From positions 442,136 through 506,135 of the forward strand of contig NZ_JYMT01000038.1 in the NCBI RefSeq assembly GCF_000938305.1: 64,000 nucleotides of DNA, in the 5' to 3' direction. The notes beneath the pieces are model-generated. The model was not told the DNA's origin. It saw only the letters and a program-made list of their open reading frames with translations, and ran no database searches. Of this stretch, positions 7,299 through 16,280 are shown piece after piece. The stretch comes from Bradyrhizobium sp. LTSP885. GTDB taxonomy: Bacteria; Pseudomonadota; Alphaproteobacteria; Rhizobiales; Xanthobacteraceae. The position numbers and the translations under genes were made by a program. How positions within the stretch are numbered: position 1 is the first letter of the stretch; the number at the start of each line of letters is the position of its first letter.

Positions 7299-8558
7299 AT
7301 GAGCTCGATTGCCGATCCCATAGCCGGTTCGCCGGTGGCTGACGCCAAGGCGAAGGCCGAGGCAGCGAAGATCCGGGCGGCCGCGCCGGCGATCACGCTG
7401 CCGGCGGCCGGCGAGCGCGAATTGCGGCTCGACCTGTTCCGCGGGCTCGCGCTGTGGCTGATCTTCATCGATCATTTGCCGGCAAACCTGCTGACCTGGC
7501 TGACGCTCCGCAACTACGGCTTCTCCGACGCCACCGAGATCTTCATCTTCATCTCCGGCTATACCGCGGCCTTCGTCTACGGCCGGGCGATGCTGGAGGC
7601 CGGCTTCGTGATCGCGACCGCGCGCATCCTGCGCCGGGTCTGGCAGATCTATGTCGCGCACGTCTTCCTGTTCACGATCTTCCTCGCCGAGATCTCCTAT
7701 GTCGCGACCTCGTTCGAGAACCCGCTCTACACCGAAGAGATGGGGATCATGGATTTCCTCAAGCAGCCCGACGTGACCATCGTCCAGGCGTTGCTGCTGC
7801 GCTTCCGCCCGGTCAACATGGACGTGCTGCCGCTCTACATCGTGCTGATGCTGTTCCTGCCGCTGATCCTTTGGCTGATGAAATGGAAACCCGACGTCAC
7901 GCTCGGGCTGTCGGTCTTGCTCTATGCGCTGACCTGGCAGTTCGACCTCTATCTCTCGGCCTATCCGAACGGCTTCTGGGCGTTCAACCCGTTCGCCTGG
8001 CAATTGCTGTTCGTGTTCGGCGCCTGGTGTGCACTCGGCGGCGCGCGGCGGATGTCGCGCATCCTGTCATCGCCGGTCACGATGTGGATCTGCATCGTCT
8101 ATCTGGTCGCGGCGTTCTTCGTGACGCTGACCTGGTACGTGCCGCAGCTCGGCCACATCATGCCCAAGGTGATCGAGCAGTGGATGTATCCGATCAATAA
8201 GACTGACCTTGACGTGTTGCGTTTCGCGCACTTCCTGGCGCTCGCAGCCCTCACCGTGCGCTTCCTACCCCGGGATTGGCCGGGGTTGAAATCGCCCTGG
8301 TTGCGACCTTTGATCCTGTGCGGCCAGCATTCGCTTGAGATATTCTGCCTCGGTGTCTTCCTCGCCTTTGCCGGACATTTCGTGCTCGCTGAAGTCTCCG
8401 GTGGTGCCGCACTGCACGCATTGATCAGCGTCTCCGGCATCCTGATCATGTGGGGCATGGCGTGGATCATTTCGTGGTACAAGCACTCCGCCGACAAAGG
8501 TGCCTCGCGAACAAAAAGCACCGTCGGCAACGCCGATCTGGCGGGAGGGGGAGCATGA
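7299..8558 (+). CDS. opgC: OpgC-family membrane acyltransferase
   Basis: OpgC proteins are polytopic inner-membrane acyltransferases that add succinyl groups to osmoregulated periplasmic glucans. The 419-residue protein shows the hallmark start of the domain (RLDLFRGLALWLIFIDHLP, about residue 45-65), YGFSDATEIFIFISGY, and about ten hydrophobic segments, for example LYIVLMLFLPLILWLM and FAWQLLFVFGAWCAL. The first 40 residues are an Ala-rich cytoplasmic leader. ATG 7299 is the start; a TTG just before it is less likely. The stop overlaps the next gene by ATGA, and two SGNH-hydrolase-like exported proteins follow, so the three probably act together on a periplasmic glycan. The exact acyl group is not determined by sequence. 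Confidence 0.9.
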   Translation: MSSIADPIAGSPVADAKAKAEAAKIRAAAPAITLPAAGERELRLDLFRGLALWLIFIDHLPANLLTWLTLRNYGFSDATEIFIFISGYTAAFVYGRAMLEAGFVIATARILRRVWQIYVAHVFLFTIFLAEISYVATSFENPLYTEEMGIMDFLKQPDVTIVQALLLRFRPVNMDVLPLYIVLMLFLPLILWLMKWKPDVTLGLSVLLYALTWQFDLYLSAYPNGFWAFNPFAWQLLFVFGAWCALGGARRMSRILSSPVTMWICIVYLVAAFFVTLTWYVPQLGHIMPKVIEQWMYPINKTDLDVLRFAHFLALAALTVRFLPRDWPGLKSPWLRPLILCGQHSLEIFCLGVFLAFAGHFVLAEVSGGAALHALISVSGILIMWGMAWIISWYKHSADKGASRTKSTVGNADLAGGGA

Positions 8559-9361
8559 AGTCCGCACGGACGATGCTTGGCCTGAAGAAGGTTGGCCTAA
8601 AGAAGGTTGGCCTGCAGATGTTTGGCCTGACGCTGCTTGCCGCCTTGCTGGCGGCGGCGCCTGCGCGTGCCGAGGACACGGCCGAGCCGCCCCCCTGCGA
8701 CGTGCCCGCCTATCTGTTGTCCAGCGAGAGTTCGCTCCCGAAGGTCACCGAGGCCGTCAAGGCCGCACAGCCTTTGAACGTGCTGGTGGTGGGCAGCCGC
8801 TCCTCCAGCATCCCTTCGAATGAGACGAGCGCCTACCCGGCCAGACTGCAGGCCGCCCTGCAGGCGGCGCTGCCGTCCGCGACGATCAATTTATCCGTAG
8901 AATTACAGGCAAAGAGCACCGCCGACGAGACCGGCGGAACCCTGGTTAAGCTTGTCGAAGCAAAAAAGCCTACTTTGGTTATCTGGCAGACCGGCACAGT
9001 CGATGCTATGCGATCGATTGATCCTGACGATTTCCGCGGTGCCATCAACGACGGAGTTGTTGCGTTGCGGAACGCTGGGGTCGACGTGGTTTTGGTTAAT
9101 CTGCAGTACAGCCCACGTACCGAGACGATGATCTCTGCGCCGCCCTATCTCGACAATATGCGGGTGGTGGCGCAGCAGCACGATGTCCCGCTGTTCGATC
9201 GGTTCGCGATCATGAAGCAATGGAGCGATGCGGGATATTTCGACCTGTTCAGCACCTCGCATGGTGTCGATCTGGCGAAGCAAGTGCATGCCTGTCTCGG
9301 CCGCGCGCTGTCGAAATTTGTGATCGATGCGGCCCATCTGGGCCCCGCGCAGCAGAATTAA
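8555..9361 (+). CDS. Exported SGNH-hydrolase-like protein, catalytic blocks degenerate
   Basis: The 268-residue product has a signal peptide ending APARA and aligns along its length with the next gene's SGNH hydrolase, sharing the order strand-helix-LVIWQ-QYSPR-KFVI. The catalytic blocks differ. The nucleophile block reads VGSRSSS, with Arg where the Ser should be; the block II Gly is lost; block III is TGTVDA instead of GTN; and the DGLH of block V is STSH. It therefore looks like a pseudoenzyme or a glycan-binding relative. It overlaps opgC by ATGA and lies 14 bases before the active-looking paralogue. The n-region of the signal peptide is built from 15-base repeats. Function is inferred only. 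Confidence 0.75.
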   Translation: MKSARTMLGLKKVGLKKVGLQMFGLTLLAALLAAAPARAEDTAEPPPCDVPAYLLSSESSLPKVTEAVKAAQPLNVLVVGSRSSSIPSNETSAYPARLQAALQAALPSATINLSVELQAKSTADETGGTLVKLVEAKKPTLVIWQTGTVDAMRSIDPDDFRGAINDGVVALRNAGVDVVLVNLQYSPRTETMISAPPYLDNMRVVAQQHDVPLFDRFAIMKQWSDAGYFDLFSTSHGVDLAKQVHACLGRALSKFVIDAAHLGPAQQN

Positions 9362-9375
9362 AGGAAGCAGAGTTG

Positions 9376-10410
9376 ATGAGTTTTGCCGTCCCTTTTCGCC
9401 GAACCTGCTGGCGAGGCGTGTCCGCCGTTGCGGCGCTCGTGCTGCTGACCTCCGCGTCGATCGCGCCGCTCTGTGCGCAGACCGCGCAGCCGGACCAGCA
9501 TGCGGCGCTCTCGCCCGGCGCACGGGCCGAGGCCGCGAAGCCCGATCCGGCCACGCCTGCGGCCGCAACGTCAGCCACATCTACGGCCGCGACCGATCCG
9601 GCCATGCCCGTCGACCAGCGCAGCGCGACGGCGCGGGCCGTCGATAAGGTGAAGCAGGTCGCGAAAGCCGCCGGCGACATCTTCCACCGCGTGCCTTGCC
9701 TGCAGCCCAAGGGCGTGCCGGACACGATGGGTTCGCTGCCGCATGTCGCGGCCAAACTCGCCGCGGGCAAGCCGGTCGTGATCGTGGCGTTCGGATCGTC
9801 CTCGACGCAAGGTTACGGTTCGACGTCGCCGGAATTCACCTATCCCAACCGGCTCGACACGCAATTGCGCCGCCAGTATCCGTCCGCCGACATCACCGTG
9901 CTCAATCGCGGCAAGGGCGGCGACGACGCGCCCGAGATGATGAAGCGGCTGCAGTCGGAGGTGATCGACGTGCATCCTGATCTGGTGATCTGGCAGGTTG
10001 GCACCAATGCGGTGCTGCGCAACCTCGATCCCGGCGAAACCGGCAAGCAGGTCGAGGACGGCGTGGCGCGCATCCAGGCCGCGGGCTCCGACATCGTGCT
10101 GGTCGATCCGCAATATTCGCCGCGCGTCACCGAACGTCCCGAGAGCGCGCGGGGCATGGTCAAGCTGCTCGGCCGCATCGCAGCACTTCGTCACGTCGGC
10201 ATCTTCCCGCGCTTCGAGGTGATGCGCGACTGGCACGAGCGGCAGGCGATCCCAATCAACGATTTCGTCATCGCCGACGGCCTCCACATGAACGACTGGG
10301 GCTACGCCTGCTTCGCTCAGTTGCTCGGCGACGACATCATCCGCTCGGTCGGCCAGGTCCGAGCCGGCGTCAACGTGCCGGCCGATGTGCGGACCTATCG
10401 GCCGATGTGA
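9376..10410 (+). CDS. Exported SGNH/GDSL-type hydrolase
   Basis: The 344-residue protein has a signal peptide (cleavage near residue 35, LCAQ), a long Ala/Pro/Thr-rich linker to about residue 100, then an SGNH esterase domain. Block I is AFGSSSTQGYG with candidate nucleophile S142, block II has the Gly in NRGKGG, block III is VGTNAV, and block V is DGLH with D301 and H304. Such enzymes remove or transfer O-acyl groups on glycans. It follows opgC and a degenerate paralogue on one transcript, so a role in editing acyl substituents of periplasmic glucan is reasonable but unproven. AAGGAAG supplies a ribosome site. The start is ATG 9376. Confidence 0.82.
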   Translation: MSFAVPFRRTCWRGVSAVAALVLLTSASIAPLCAQTAQPDQHAALSPGARAEAAKPDPATPAAATSATSTAATDPAMPVDQRSATARAVDKVKQVAKAAGDIFHRVPCLQPKGVPDTMGSLPHVAAKLAAGKPVVIVAFGSSSTQGYGSTSPEFTYPNRLDTQLRRQYPSADITVLNRGKGGDDAPEMMKRLQSEVIDVHPDLVIWQVGTNAVLRNLDPGETGKQVEDGVARIQAAGSDIVLVDPQYSPRVTERPESARGMVKLLGRIAALRHVGIFPRFEVMRDWHERQAIPINDFVIADGLHMNDWGYACFAQLLGDDIIRSVGQVRAGVNVPADVRTYRPM

Positions 10411-10433
10411 TTGGCTCTGGCCACCCGGTCCAG

Positions 10434-10522
10434 CCGTCATTGCGAGCGAAGCGAAGCAATCCATCGGCCCGCAAGCGCGGATACATGGATTGCTTCGTCG
10501 CTGTCGCTCCTCGCAATGACGG
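10434..10522. repeat. Dispersed palindromic repeat, family B
   Basis: The left end CCGTCATTGCGAGCGAAGCG is mirrored by the right end CGCTCCTCGCAATGACGG, with inner arms GAAGCAATCCAT and ATGGATTGCTTC. The whole 89 bases can form a long imperfect hairpin. This sequence type is widespread in intergenic DNA of Bradyrhizobium and relatives (general knowledge). It separates the SGNH operon from glpK and might end transcription, but no function is shown. Confidence 0.8.
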
Positions 10523-10656
10523 GGCTGCATAGGTTCACGACCTCTCAGGATGACGGGTCTAACGCTGTACCCTCGCCCCAGCTTGACGTTGCCGCGGTAA
10601 TCCGCTCCTTTGGCCCCGAAACAACCACCTTCGGGACGAAGCTTCAGGGAACGCTC

Positions 10657-12159
10657 ATGTCTTTCGTGCTGGCCATCGATCAGGGCACCACATCGTCGCG
10701 CGCCATGGTATTCCGCAGCGACATCTCCATCGCCGCGGTCGCGCAGCAGGAATTTCCACAGCATTTCCCGGCCTCCGGCTGGGTCGAGCACGAGCCGGAG
10801 GACATCTGGACCTCGACCATCATGGTGTGCCGCGAGGCGCTGGAGAAGGCCGGCCTGAAGGCCAGGGACATCGCCGCGATCGGCATCACCAACCAGCGCG
10901 AGACCACCGTGGTGTGGGACCGCGCCACCGGCCAGGCCGTGCACCGCGCCATCGTCTGGCAGGACCGCCGCACCGCCGACATCTGCGCCAGGCTCAAGGC
11001 CGAAGGCCATGAGCCCGCGATCTCGGCCAAAACAGGATTGATCGTCGATCCCTATTTCTCCGGCACGAAAGTGGCATGGATCCTCGATCACGTGCCGGGT
11101 GCCCGCGAGCGCGCCGAGCGCGGCGAATTGCTGTTCGGCACCGTCGATTGCTATCTGCTGTGGCGGCTCACCGGCGGCAAGGTGCACGCGACAGATGCCA
11201 CCAACGCCTCGCGCACGCTGCTGTTCAACATCCACAGCGGCGAATGGGACGACGATCTGGCAAACCTGCTGCGCGTGCCGCGCTCGATGCTGCCCGAGGT
11301 GAAGGATTCCTCGGCCCGCTTCGGCGAGAGCACGGCCGATCTGTTCGGCGGCCCGATCGCGATCTCGGGCATCGCCGGCGACCAGCAGGCCGCAATCATC
11401 GGCCAGGCCTGCTTCGAGCCCGGCATGATGAAGTCGACCTACGGCACCGGCTGCTTCGCGCTGCTCAACACCGGCACCACGCCGGTCGCCTCGAAGCACA
11501 AGCTGCTCACCACGATTGCCTATCAGCTCAACGGACAGCGCACCTACGCGCTCGAAGGCTCGATCTTCGTCGCCGGAAGCGCCGTGCAGTGGCTGCGCGA
11601 CGGGCTCGGCATCATCAAGAAAGCCGCCGAGACCGGACCTCTTGCTGACAAGTCCGACAGCATGCAGAGCGTCTATCTGGTGCCGGCCTTCGTCGGCCTC
11701 GGCGCGCCCTACTGGAATCCGCGGGTGCGCGGCGCTTTGTTCGGCCTCACCCGCAACACCGGTCCCGCCGAGCTCGCACATGCCGTGCTGGAGAGCGTCT
11801 GCTACCAGACCTTCGATCTCTGGGCCGCGATGCGCACCGACTGGCCGGAGGCCAATGCCGCCAACACCGTGCTGCGCGTCGACGGCGGCATGACCGCGTC
11901 GGACTGGACCATGCAGCGTCTGGCCGATTTGCTCAACGCCCCCGTCGATCGCCCGATGATCCAGGAGACCACGGCGCTGGGCGCGGCCTATCTCGCCGGC
12001 CTCGAGGCCGGGGTCTATCCGGAGCCGGCGAAATTCGCCGACAATTGGCGGCTCGAACATCGCTTCAAGCCGGCGATGAGTCAGGCGACGCGTGACCGCA
12101 AGCTCGCGGGATGGGGGCGTGCCGTGAAGGGCGTGCTGGCAAGCGACGAGGGGGAATAG
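10657..12159 (+). CDS. glpK: Glycerol kinase
   Basis: This FGGY-family kinase phosphorylates glycerol to sn-glycerol 3-phosphate in the cytoplasm. The 500-residue length is standard. Visible motifs are LAIDQGTTSSRAMVF (N-terminal phosphate loop), INQRET-type ITNQRETTVVWDR, GTVDCYLLWRLTGG, the ATP-site STYGTGCF, and the C-terminal RVDGGMTASDWTMQ. The frame is open for 82 codons upstream but crosses a repeat element, so ATG 10657 is the start. No glpF or glpD is adjacent, so the gene is isolated from a glp operon here. Confidence 0.96.
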   Translation: MSFVLAIDQGTTSSRAMVFRSDISIAAVAQQEFPQHFPASGWVEHEPEDIWTSTIMVCREALEKAGLKARDIAAIGITNQRETTVVWDRATGQAVHRAIVWQDRRTADICARLKAEGHEPAISAKTGLIVDPYFSGTKVAWILDHVPGARERAERGELLFGTVDCYLLWRLTGGKVHATDATNASRTLLFNIHSGEWDDDLANLLRVPRSMLPEVKDSSARFGESTADLFGGPIAISGIAGDQQAAIIGQACFEPGMMKSTYGTGCFALLNTGTTPVASKHKLLTTIAYQLNGQRTYALEGSIFVAGSAVQWLRDGLGIIKKAAETGPLADKSDSMQSVYLVPAFVGLGAPYWNPRVRGALFGLTRNTGPAELAHAVLESVCYQTFDLWAAMRTDWPEANAANTVLRVDGGMTASDWTMQRLADLLNAPVDRPMIQETTALGAAYLAGLEAGVYPEPAKFADNWRLEHRFKPAMSQATRDRKLAGWGRAVKGVLASDEGE

Positions 12160-12286
12160 CGCGCTGGTCTGGCCGCAACCTCGGTGCACCTCCCCCGCAA
12201 GCGCCGTCGCAGGGGCGCGTTGCCAAAATATCGAAAACAACCCCATGCAAAGTAGGCAGCTCGCGGACGGCGTTCGACCAGGCAAC

Positions 12287-12316
12287 TTGACACGTCAGGC
12301 AACTCAGCAATATTCT
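12287..12316 (+). promoter_or_regulatory. Candidate sigma-70 promoter for the acylase gene
   Basis: TTGACA (12287-12292) and TATTCT (12311-12316) are 18 bases apart, a reasonable housekeeping promoter about 110 bases before the acylase ATG. Downstream, GCGCCCC at 12340-12346 and GGGGCGC at 12366-12372 could form a stem in the leader. This lies in the 268-base gap after glpK, which contains no gene. Confidence 0.4.
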
Positions 12317-12427
12317 TCGACTATTCCGAAATTATACGAGCGCCCCCCGCTCCGCAAACGGGAGAGGGGCGCACTACCGCTGCGGTGACTGACGTCTCAT
12401 AATCAACAACAACAACGGGAGAACAAG

Positions 12428-14872
12428 ATGAACACGGATCTCAACCGGGTCATGAATCTGCTCAGCGCCGTGCTCTGCGCCGCATTGCTCGTCACGCCCG
12501 CGCTCGCGCGCGACAAGGACAACGCGCTCTCCGCCGCGCGCCAGGTCAAGTCCGATGTCGCCGGGCTGAAGGCGCCAGGCCAGATCCTGGTCGATGTCTG
12601 GGGCATCCCGCACATCTATGCCGGCAACGAGCACGACCTGTTTGTCCTGCAGGGCTTCAACGCCGCGCGCGACCGGCTCTGGCAGATCGATCTCTGGCGC
12701 AAACGGGGCCTCGGCCTGCTCGCGAAGGATTTCGGCCCCGCCTATGCCGAGCAGGACAAGGCGCTGCGGCTGTTTCTCTATCGCGGCGACATGAACGCCG
12801 AATGGGCCGCCTACGGCCCGAAGGCGAAAACCTATGCCGACGCCTTCGCCGCCGGCGTCAACGCCTATGTCGCCGACGTCAGGGCCGGCAAGCGCCCGCT
12901 GCCGATCGAGTTCAGGATCGCAGGGACCATGCCCGATCTGTGGTCGGCGGAGGATGTCGTGCGCGTCCGCAGCCACGGCCTGACCCGCAACGTTGCGTCC
13001 GAGGTGAAGCGCGCGTTGGTCGCCTGCGCCGCAGGCCTCGATGCCGATCGCTTCCGCGTCAAGCTGGAGCCGGCCTGGACCACGAAAATCCCCGATGGGC
13101 TCGATCCCTGCAGCGTGCCGAAGGAAGTGCTCGCGGCCTATGATCTCGCCACGCGCCCGGTCGCCTTCGCCGCTCAGAAGGACCAGAAGGCCGCGCTGGC
13201 GCATGATCCCGATAAATTCCTGGCCGAGGCCGACCAGCAGCGCGACACCATCGGCTCCAACAACTGGGTGATCGCGGCGTCACGCACCGCGACGGGGCGG
13301 CCGATCCTCGCCAACGATCCGCATCGTGAACACAGTGTGCCGTCGCTGCGTTACATCGTCGGCCTCAACGCTCCCGGCATCTCCGTGATCGGCGCCGGCG
13401 AGCCCGCGCTGCCCGGCATCTCGATCGGCCATAACGACACCATCGCGTTCGGCCTGACCATCTTCAACGTCGACCAGGAAGACCTCTACGTCTACGAGCT
13501 CAATCCCGCCAATCCGAACCAGTACCGCTATGGCTCCGGCTGGGAGGACATGCGGATCGTCCACGAGAAGGAGCAGGTGAAGGGCGAGGCCGATCGCGAC
13601 CTCGAACTGAAATTCACCCGCCATGGCCCGGTGATCTATGTCGACGAAGCCAACAAGCGCGCCTTTGCGGTGCGTTCGATCTGGTTCGAGCCCGGCACCT
13701 CGGCCTATTTCGGCTCGTCCGACTACATGACTGCGAAGAGCTGGAACGGCTTCCTCGCCGCGATGCGCCGCTGGGGTGCGCCGTCGGAGAACCAGGTCTA
13801 TGCCGACACGTCAGGCAATATCGGCTGGATCGCCGCCGGCAAGACGCCGCGCCGGGTCAATTTCGACGGCCTGATGCCGGTGCCCGGCGACGGCCGCTAT
13901 GAGTGGCAGGGCTTTCTGTCGCTCGACGAATTGCCGAAGGCCTATCAGCCGAAGCAGGGCTTTATCGCCACCGCCAACCAGATGAACCTGCCATCAGACT
14001 ATCCGGTCAACGAGCGCCGGGTCGGCTTCGAATGGTCGGACAGCGCGCGCTGGCAGCGCATCACCGAGGTGCTGCGGGCCAACAGCAAGGTGACGCTGGC
14101 GGACGCGATGGATTTGCAGAACGACGACACCGGCATGATCGGACGCCGGCTGGTCGCACTGCTCAATCCGCTCGCATCAGATGATGCCAACGTCAAGAAG
14201 GGCCTTGATCTGTTGAAGGCGTGGGACGCGCGCGACACCGCCGATAGCGCCGCGGCTGCGGTCTACGAGGTCTGGATATCAAATCACCTTGGCCCGGTGC
14301 TGCTGAAGACCGCGGCACCGAAGGCTGCCGACCTGATCGCGCCGGAAGCCTCCAGCATTTCCGCCATCGTTGGCTACCTCGAAAAGCCCGACGCAGCGCT
14401 CGGCAGTGATCCGGCGGCGGAGCGCGACCGCGTGCTGCGCGAAAGCCTCGGCGAGGCCGTTGCCGAGGTGACGTCAAAACTCGGGCCCGATGCCTCAACC
14501 TGGCGCTGGGGCCGTTTGCATGTGGCACAATTCGATCACGCGCTGATACCACTGGCCGACAAGGCGACCGCGGCGCAGATGTTGGTCGGCCCGCTCGCGT
14601 ATGGCGGCGCCGCCAACGTGCCGCGCGCGGCCAATTACCGCCGCTCCGACTATCATCTTATCGGCGGCGCCTCGTTCCGCATGGTGCTCGATGTCGGGCA
14701 GTGGGATGCAAGCCGCACCATCAACACGCCAGGCCAATCCGGCGATCCCTTCAGCGGCCACTACCGCGACCTCGCGCCGCTGTGGGCGACCGGCCAATAC
14801 GTCCCGTTGCTCTACAGCCGCAGCGCCGTCGAAGCCGCCACCGCAGAGGCGATCACGCTGACGCCGCGGTGA
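12428..14872 (+). CDS. Penicillin acylase family (S45) hydrolase
   Basis: This is an exported N-terminal-nucleophile amidase of the penicillin G acylase / acyl-homoserine-lactone acylase superfamily, synthesised as a precursor that cuts itself into two chains. The 814-residue product starts with a signal peptide ending ALA (about residue 27). It has the alpha-chain motif VDVWGIPHIYAGN, and at TIGSNNW the self-cleavage site, with S277 becoming the N-terminal catalytic serine of the beta chain. Further family strings are GRPILANDPH, ISIGHNDTIAFGLT and ATANQMNLP. Substrate cannot be told from sequence: acyl-homoserine lactones, beta-lactams or other amides are possible. A good GGGAGAA ribosome site precedes ATG 12428. 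It is monocistronic. Confidence 0.92.
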   Translation: MNTDLNRVMNLLSAVLCAALLVTPALARDKDNALSAARQVKSDVAGLKAPGQILVDVWGIPHIYAGNEHDLFVLQGFNAARDRLWQIDLWRKRGLGLLAKDFGPAYAEQDKALRLFLYRGDMNAEWAAYGPKAKTYADAFAAGVNAYVADVRAGKRPLPIEFRIAGTMPDLWSAEDVVRVRSHGLTRNVASEVKRALVACAAGLDADRFRVKLEPAWTTKIPDGLDPCSVPKEVLAAYDLATRPVAFAAQKDQKAALAHDPDKFLAEADQQRDTIGSNNWVIAASRTATGRPILANDPHREHSVPSLRYIVGLNAPGISVIGAGEPALPGISIGHNDTIAFGLTIFNVDQEDLYVYELNPANPNQYRYGSGWEDMRIVHEKEQVKGEADRDLELKFTRHGPVIYVDEANKRAFAVRSIWFEPGTSAYFGSSDYMTAKSWNGFLAAMRRWGAPSENQVYADTSGNIGWIAAGKTPRRVNFDGLMPVPGDGRYEWQGFLSLDELPKAYQPKQGFIATANQMNLPSDYPVNERRVGFEWSDSARWQRITEVLRANSKVTLADAMDLQNDDTGMIGRRLVALLNPLASDDANVKKGLDLLKAWDARDTADSAAAAVYEVWISNHLGPVLLKTAAPKAADLIAPEASSISAIVGYLEKPDAALGSDPAAERDRVLRESLGEAVAEVTSKLGPDASTWRWGRLHVAQFDHALIPLADKATAAQMLVGPLAYGGAANVPRAANYRRSDYHLIGGASFRMVLDVGQWDASRTINTPGQSGDPFSGHYRDLAPLWATGQYVPLLYSRSAVEAATAEAITLTPR

Positions 14873-14904
14873 GGTGGTTGCAGCCGCCTGCCAAAAACTC
14901 CGCT

Positions 14905-15027
14905 GTCGTCCCGGGCTTGACCCGGGACCCATAACCACGAATGGCAATCGTTGCGCGACGCTGGGGCCACAGCTTATCTCAACAACGCAAGCCTGTGGTT
15001 ATGGATCCCGGCCTTCGCCGGGACGAC
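14905..15027. repeat. Dispersed palindromic repeat, family A, copy 2
   Basis: The ends GTCGTCCCGGG and CCGGGACGAC pair, as do inner arms ATAACCAC and GTGGTTAT. The middle contains GCGCGACGCTGGGGCCACAG. Both ends and the middle are nearly identical to the copy at 17001-17122, about 2.1 kb away. It lies between the acylase gene and the small leftward gene ending at 15056. Confidence 0.85.
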
Positions 15028-15055
15028 AGCGAATGTGCGGCGTGCGATGCGCCCG

Positions 15056-15346
15056 CTACTTCGTCTGCTGTTCCTGCAAATCCAGCATCGCCCGCAGCGT
15101 GTCGGCGCTGAGCTTGCCGTTCGGCGAGCCTGTTCGCCGCTCCGTTGCCTCGATCGGGCGCGAATGTCGCGGAAGCACCGGCGCGCTGCGCACCGGTGCG
15201 CCGTCCCCGACGTCACCAGCCTCCTCGGTCTCATCAGTCTCGCGCGCACCAGAGGCGGTGCCGACGCCACGCCGCCGCCGCGTTTTCTTCGGCTCGGGGG
15301 GCGGCGGCGTATAGACGATCGGCGGCAGTGTATGATGGCGCGACAC
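15056..15346 (-). CDS. Hypothetical proline-rich basic protein
   Basis: No named family is recognised. From a GTG start the product is 96 residues, opening with SRHHTLPPIVYTPPPPEPKK, then TRRRRG, an acidic and Ser/Gly-rich middle, and a C-terminal helix KLSADTLRAMLDLQEQQTK. The N-terminal PPIVYTPPPP motif followed by a cationic patch looks like a conserved rhizobial hypothetical, and low complexity suggests a disordered protein. The frame stays open 52 codons further upstream without a better start. It is divergent from the GNAT gene, 155 bases away. Confidence 0.5.
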   Translation of the reverse strand: MSRHHTLPPIVYTPPPPEPKKTRRRRGVGTASGARETDETEEAGDVGDGAPVRSAPVLPRHSRPIEATERRTGSPNGKLSADTLRAMLDLQEQQTK

Positions 15347-15501
15347 GGTGCTGGCTCCGGTGGGCCGTCCACATATGAAGCTGCTGATTCGCGGATTTTC
15401 GCCACTGACAAATTGGTAACGTTGCTGTACCCGACAGCATTGCATCGTCAGCACGGTCAGCAGATATTTCCCGTCGGCAATATGGAAACAGAGATCGCGC
15501 A

Positions 15502-16095
15502 ATGACGCTGCCCGACGGCTACTCCGATGTTCCCGCCGGCAAGATCGCCGCGGTCGTCACCCATCTGGAGATGACCGCGCGGCCACAGCAGCGCGACGAT
15601 CCGCCCGGCGCCTGGAGCCTGCGCAAGGCCGAGCGGCCGGCGCTCGACTGGTTTCGCGACCTCTTCCGCCGCGTCGGCGAGGAGTGGCTGTGGTTCGCCC
15701 GCGCGCGTATGAGCGACGCCGAACTCGCCGCGATCATCCACGCACCGCAAGTGGAGATCTACGCGCTGGTCCACGACGTCTGCGACGAAGGCCTGCTCGA
15801 ACTCGATTTCCGCGAAGCCGGAAACTGCGAGATCGTTTACTTCGGCGTCACTTCAAAGCTAATCGGTACCGGTGCCGCCCGCTTCCTGATGAACCGCGCG
15901 TTGGAGCTCGCCTGGTCGCGCGATATCAGCCGCGTCTGGCTGCACACCTGCACCTTCGATCATCCTGCAGCACTGGCGTTCTACCAGCGGTCCGGGTTTC
16001 GCCCGTTCCGAAGGCAGATCGAGGTGGCTGATGATCCGCGGCTCGATGGCACGGCGCCGCGCGATGCGGCGCGGCATGTGCCGATGATTGAGTGA
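15502..16095 (+). CDS. GNAT family N-acetyltransferase
   Basis: The 197-residue protein has a GNAT fold at about residues 90-175. It contains CEIVYFGVTSKLIGTGAARFLMNRAL (strand 4, pyrophosphate-binding turn of the GxGxA kind, and helix 3), followed by VWLHTCTFDHPAALAFYQRSGF, the usual C-terminal signature. The N-terminal 80 residues (VVTHLEMTARP, RDLFRRVGEEWLW) match a subgroup of small rhizobial acetyltransferases. The acceptor substrate is unknown. ATG 15502 is the start. It stands alone on the plus strand ahead of the glutathione transferase gene, with about 185 bases between. Confidence 0.88.
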   Translation: MTLPDGYSDVPAGKIAAVVTHLEMTARPQQRDDPPGAWSLRKAERPALDWFRDLFRRVGEEWLWFARARMSDAELAAIIHAPQVEIYALVHDVCDEGLLELDFREAGNCEIVYFGVTSKLIGTGAARFLMNRALELAWSRDISRVWLHTCTFDHPAALAFYQRSGFRPFRRQIEVADDPRLDGTAPRDAARHVPMIE

Positions 16096-16280
16096 CGATG
16101 CGCGCGACGCCTCCGCGACCACCACTGTCGTCACCCGCGCATGCGAAAGCGGGTGGTTGCAATGCTGCCCGGCGCATCTAGGATGGTGCAAAGTGCAACC
16201 CTTGACCCGGCGTCGCCGTCGCTCTTCGAAAGCCCCGCTTCGAAGCACGGTCCGCCGCGGTACGACCGACGAGATGACAG

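Noticed and set aside
9571..12285. Leftward open frame of about 900 codons opposite glpK
   Set aside because: It lies antisense to a clear glycerol kinase and SGNH gene, crosses a repeat element, and its protein is His/Gly/Arg-rich low-complexity sequence, as expected from GC-rich antisense codons.
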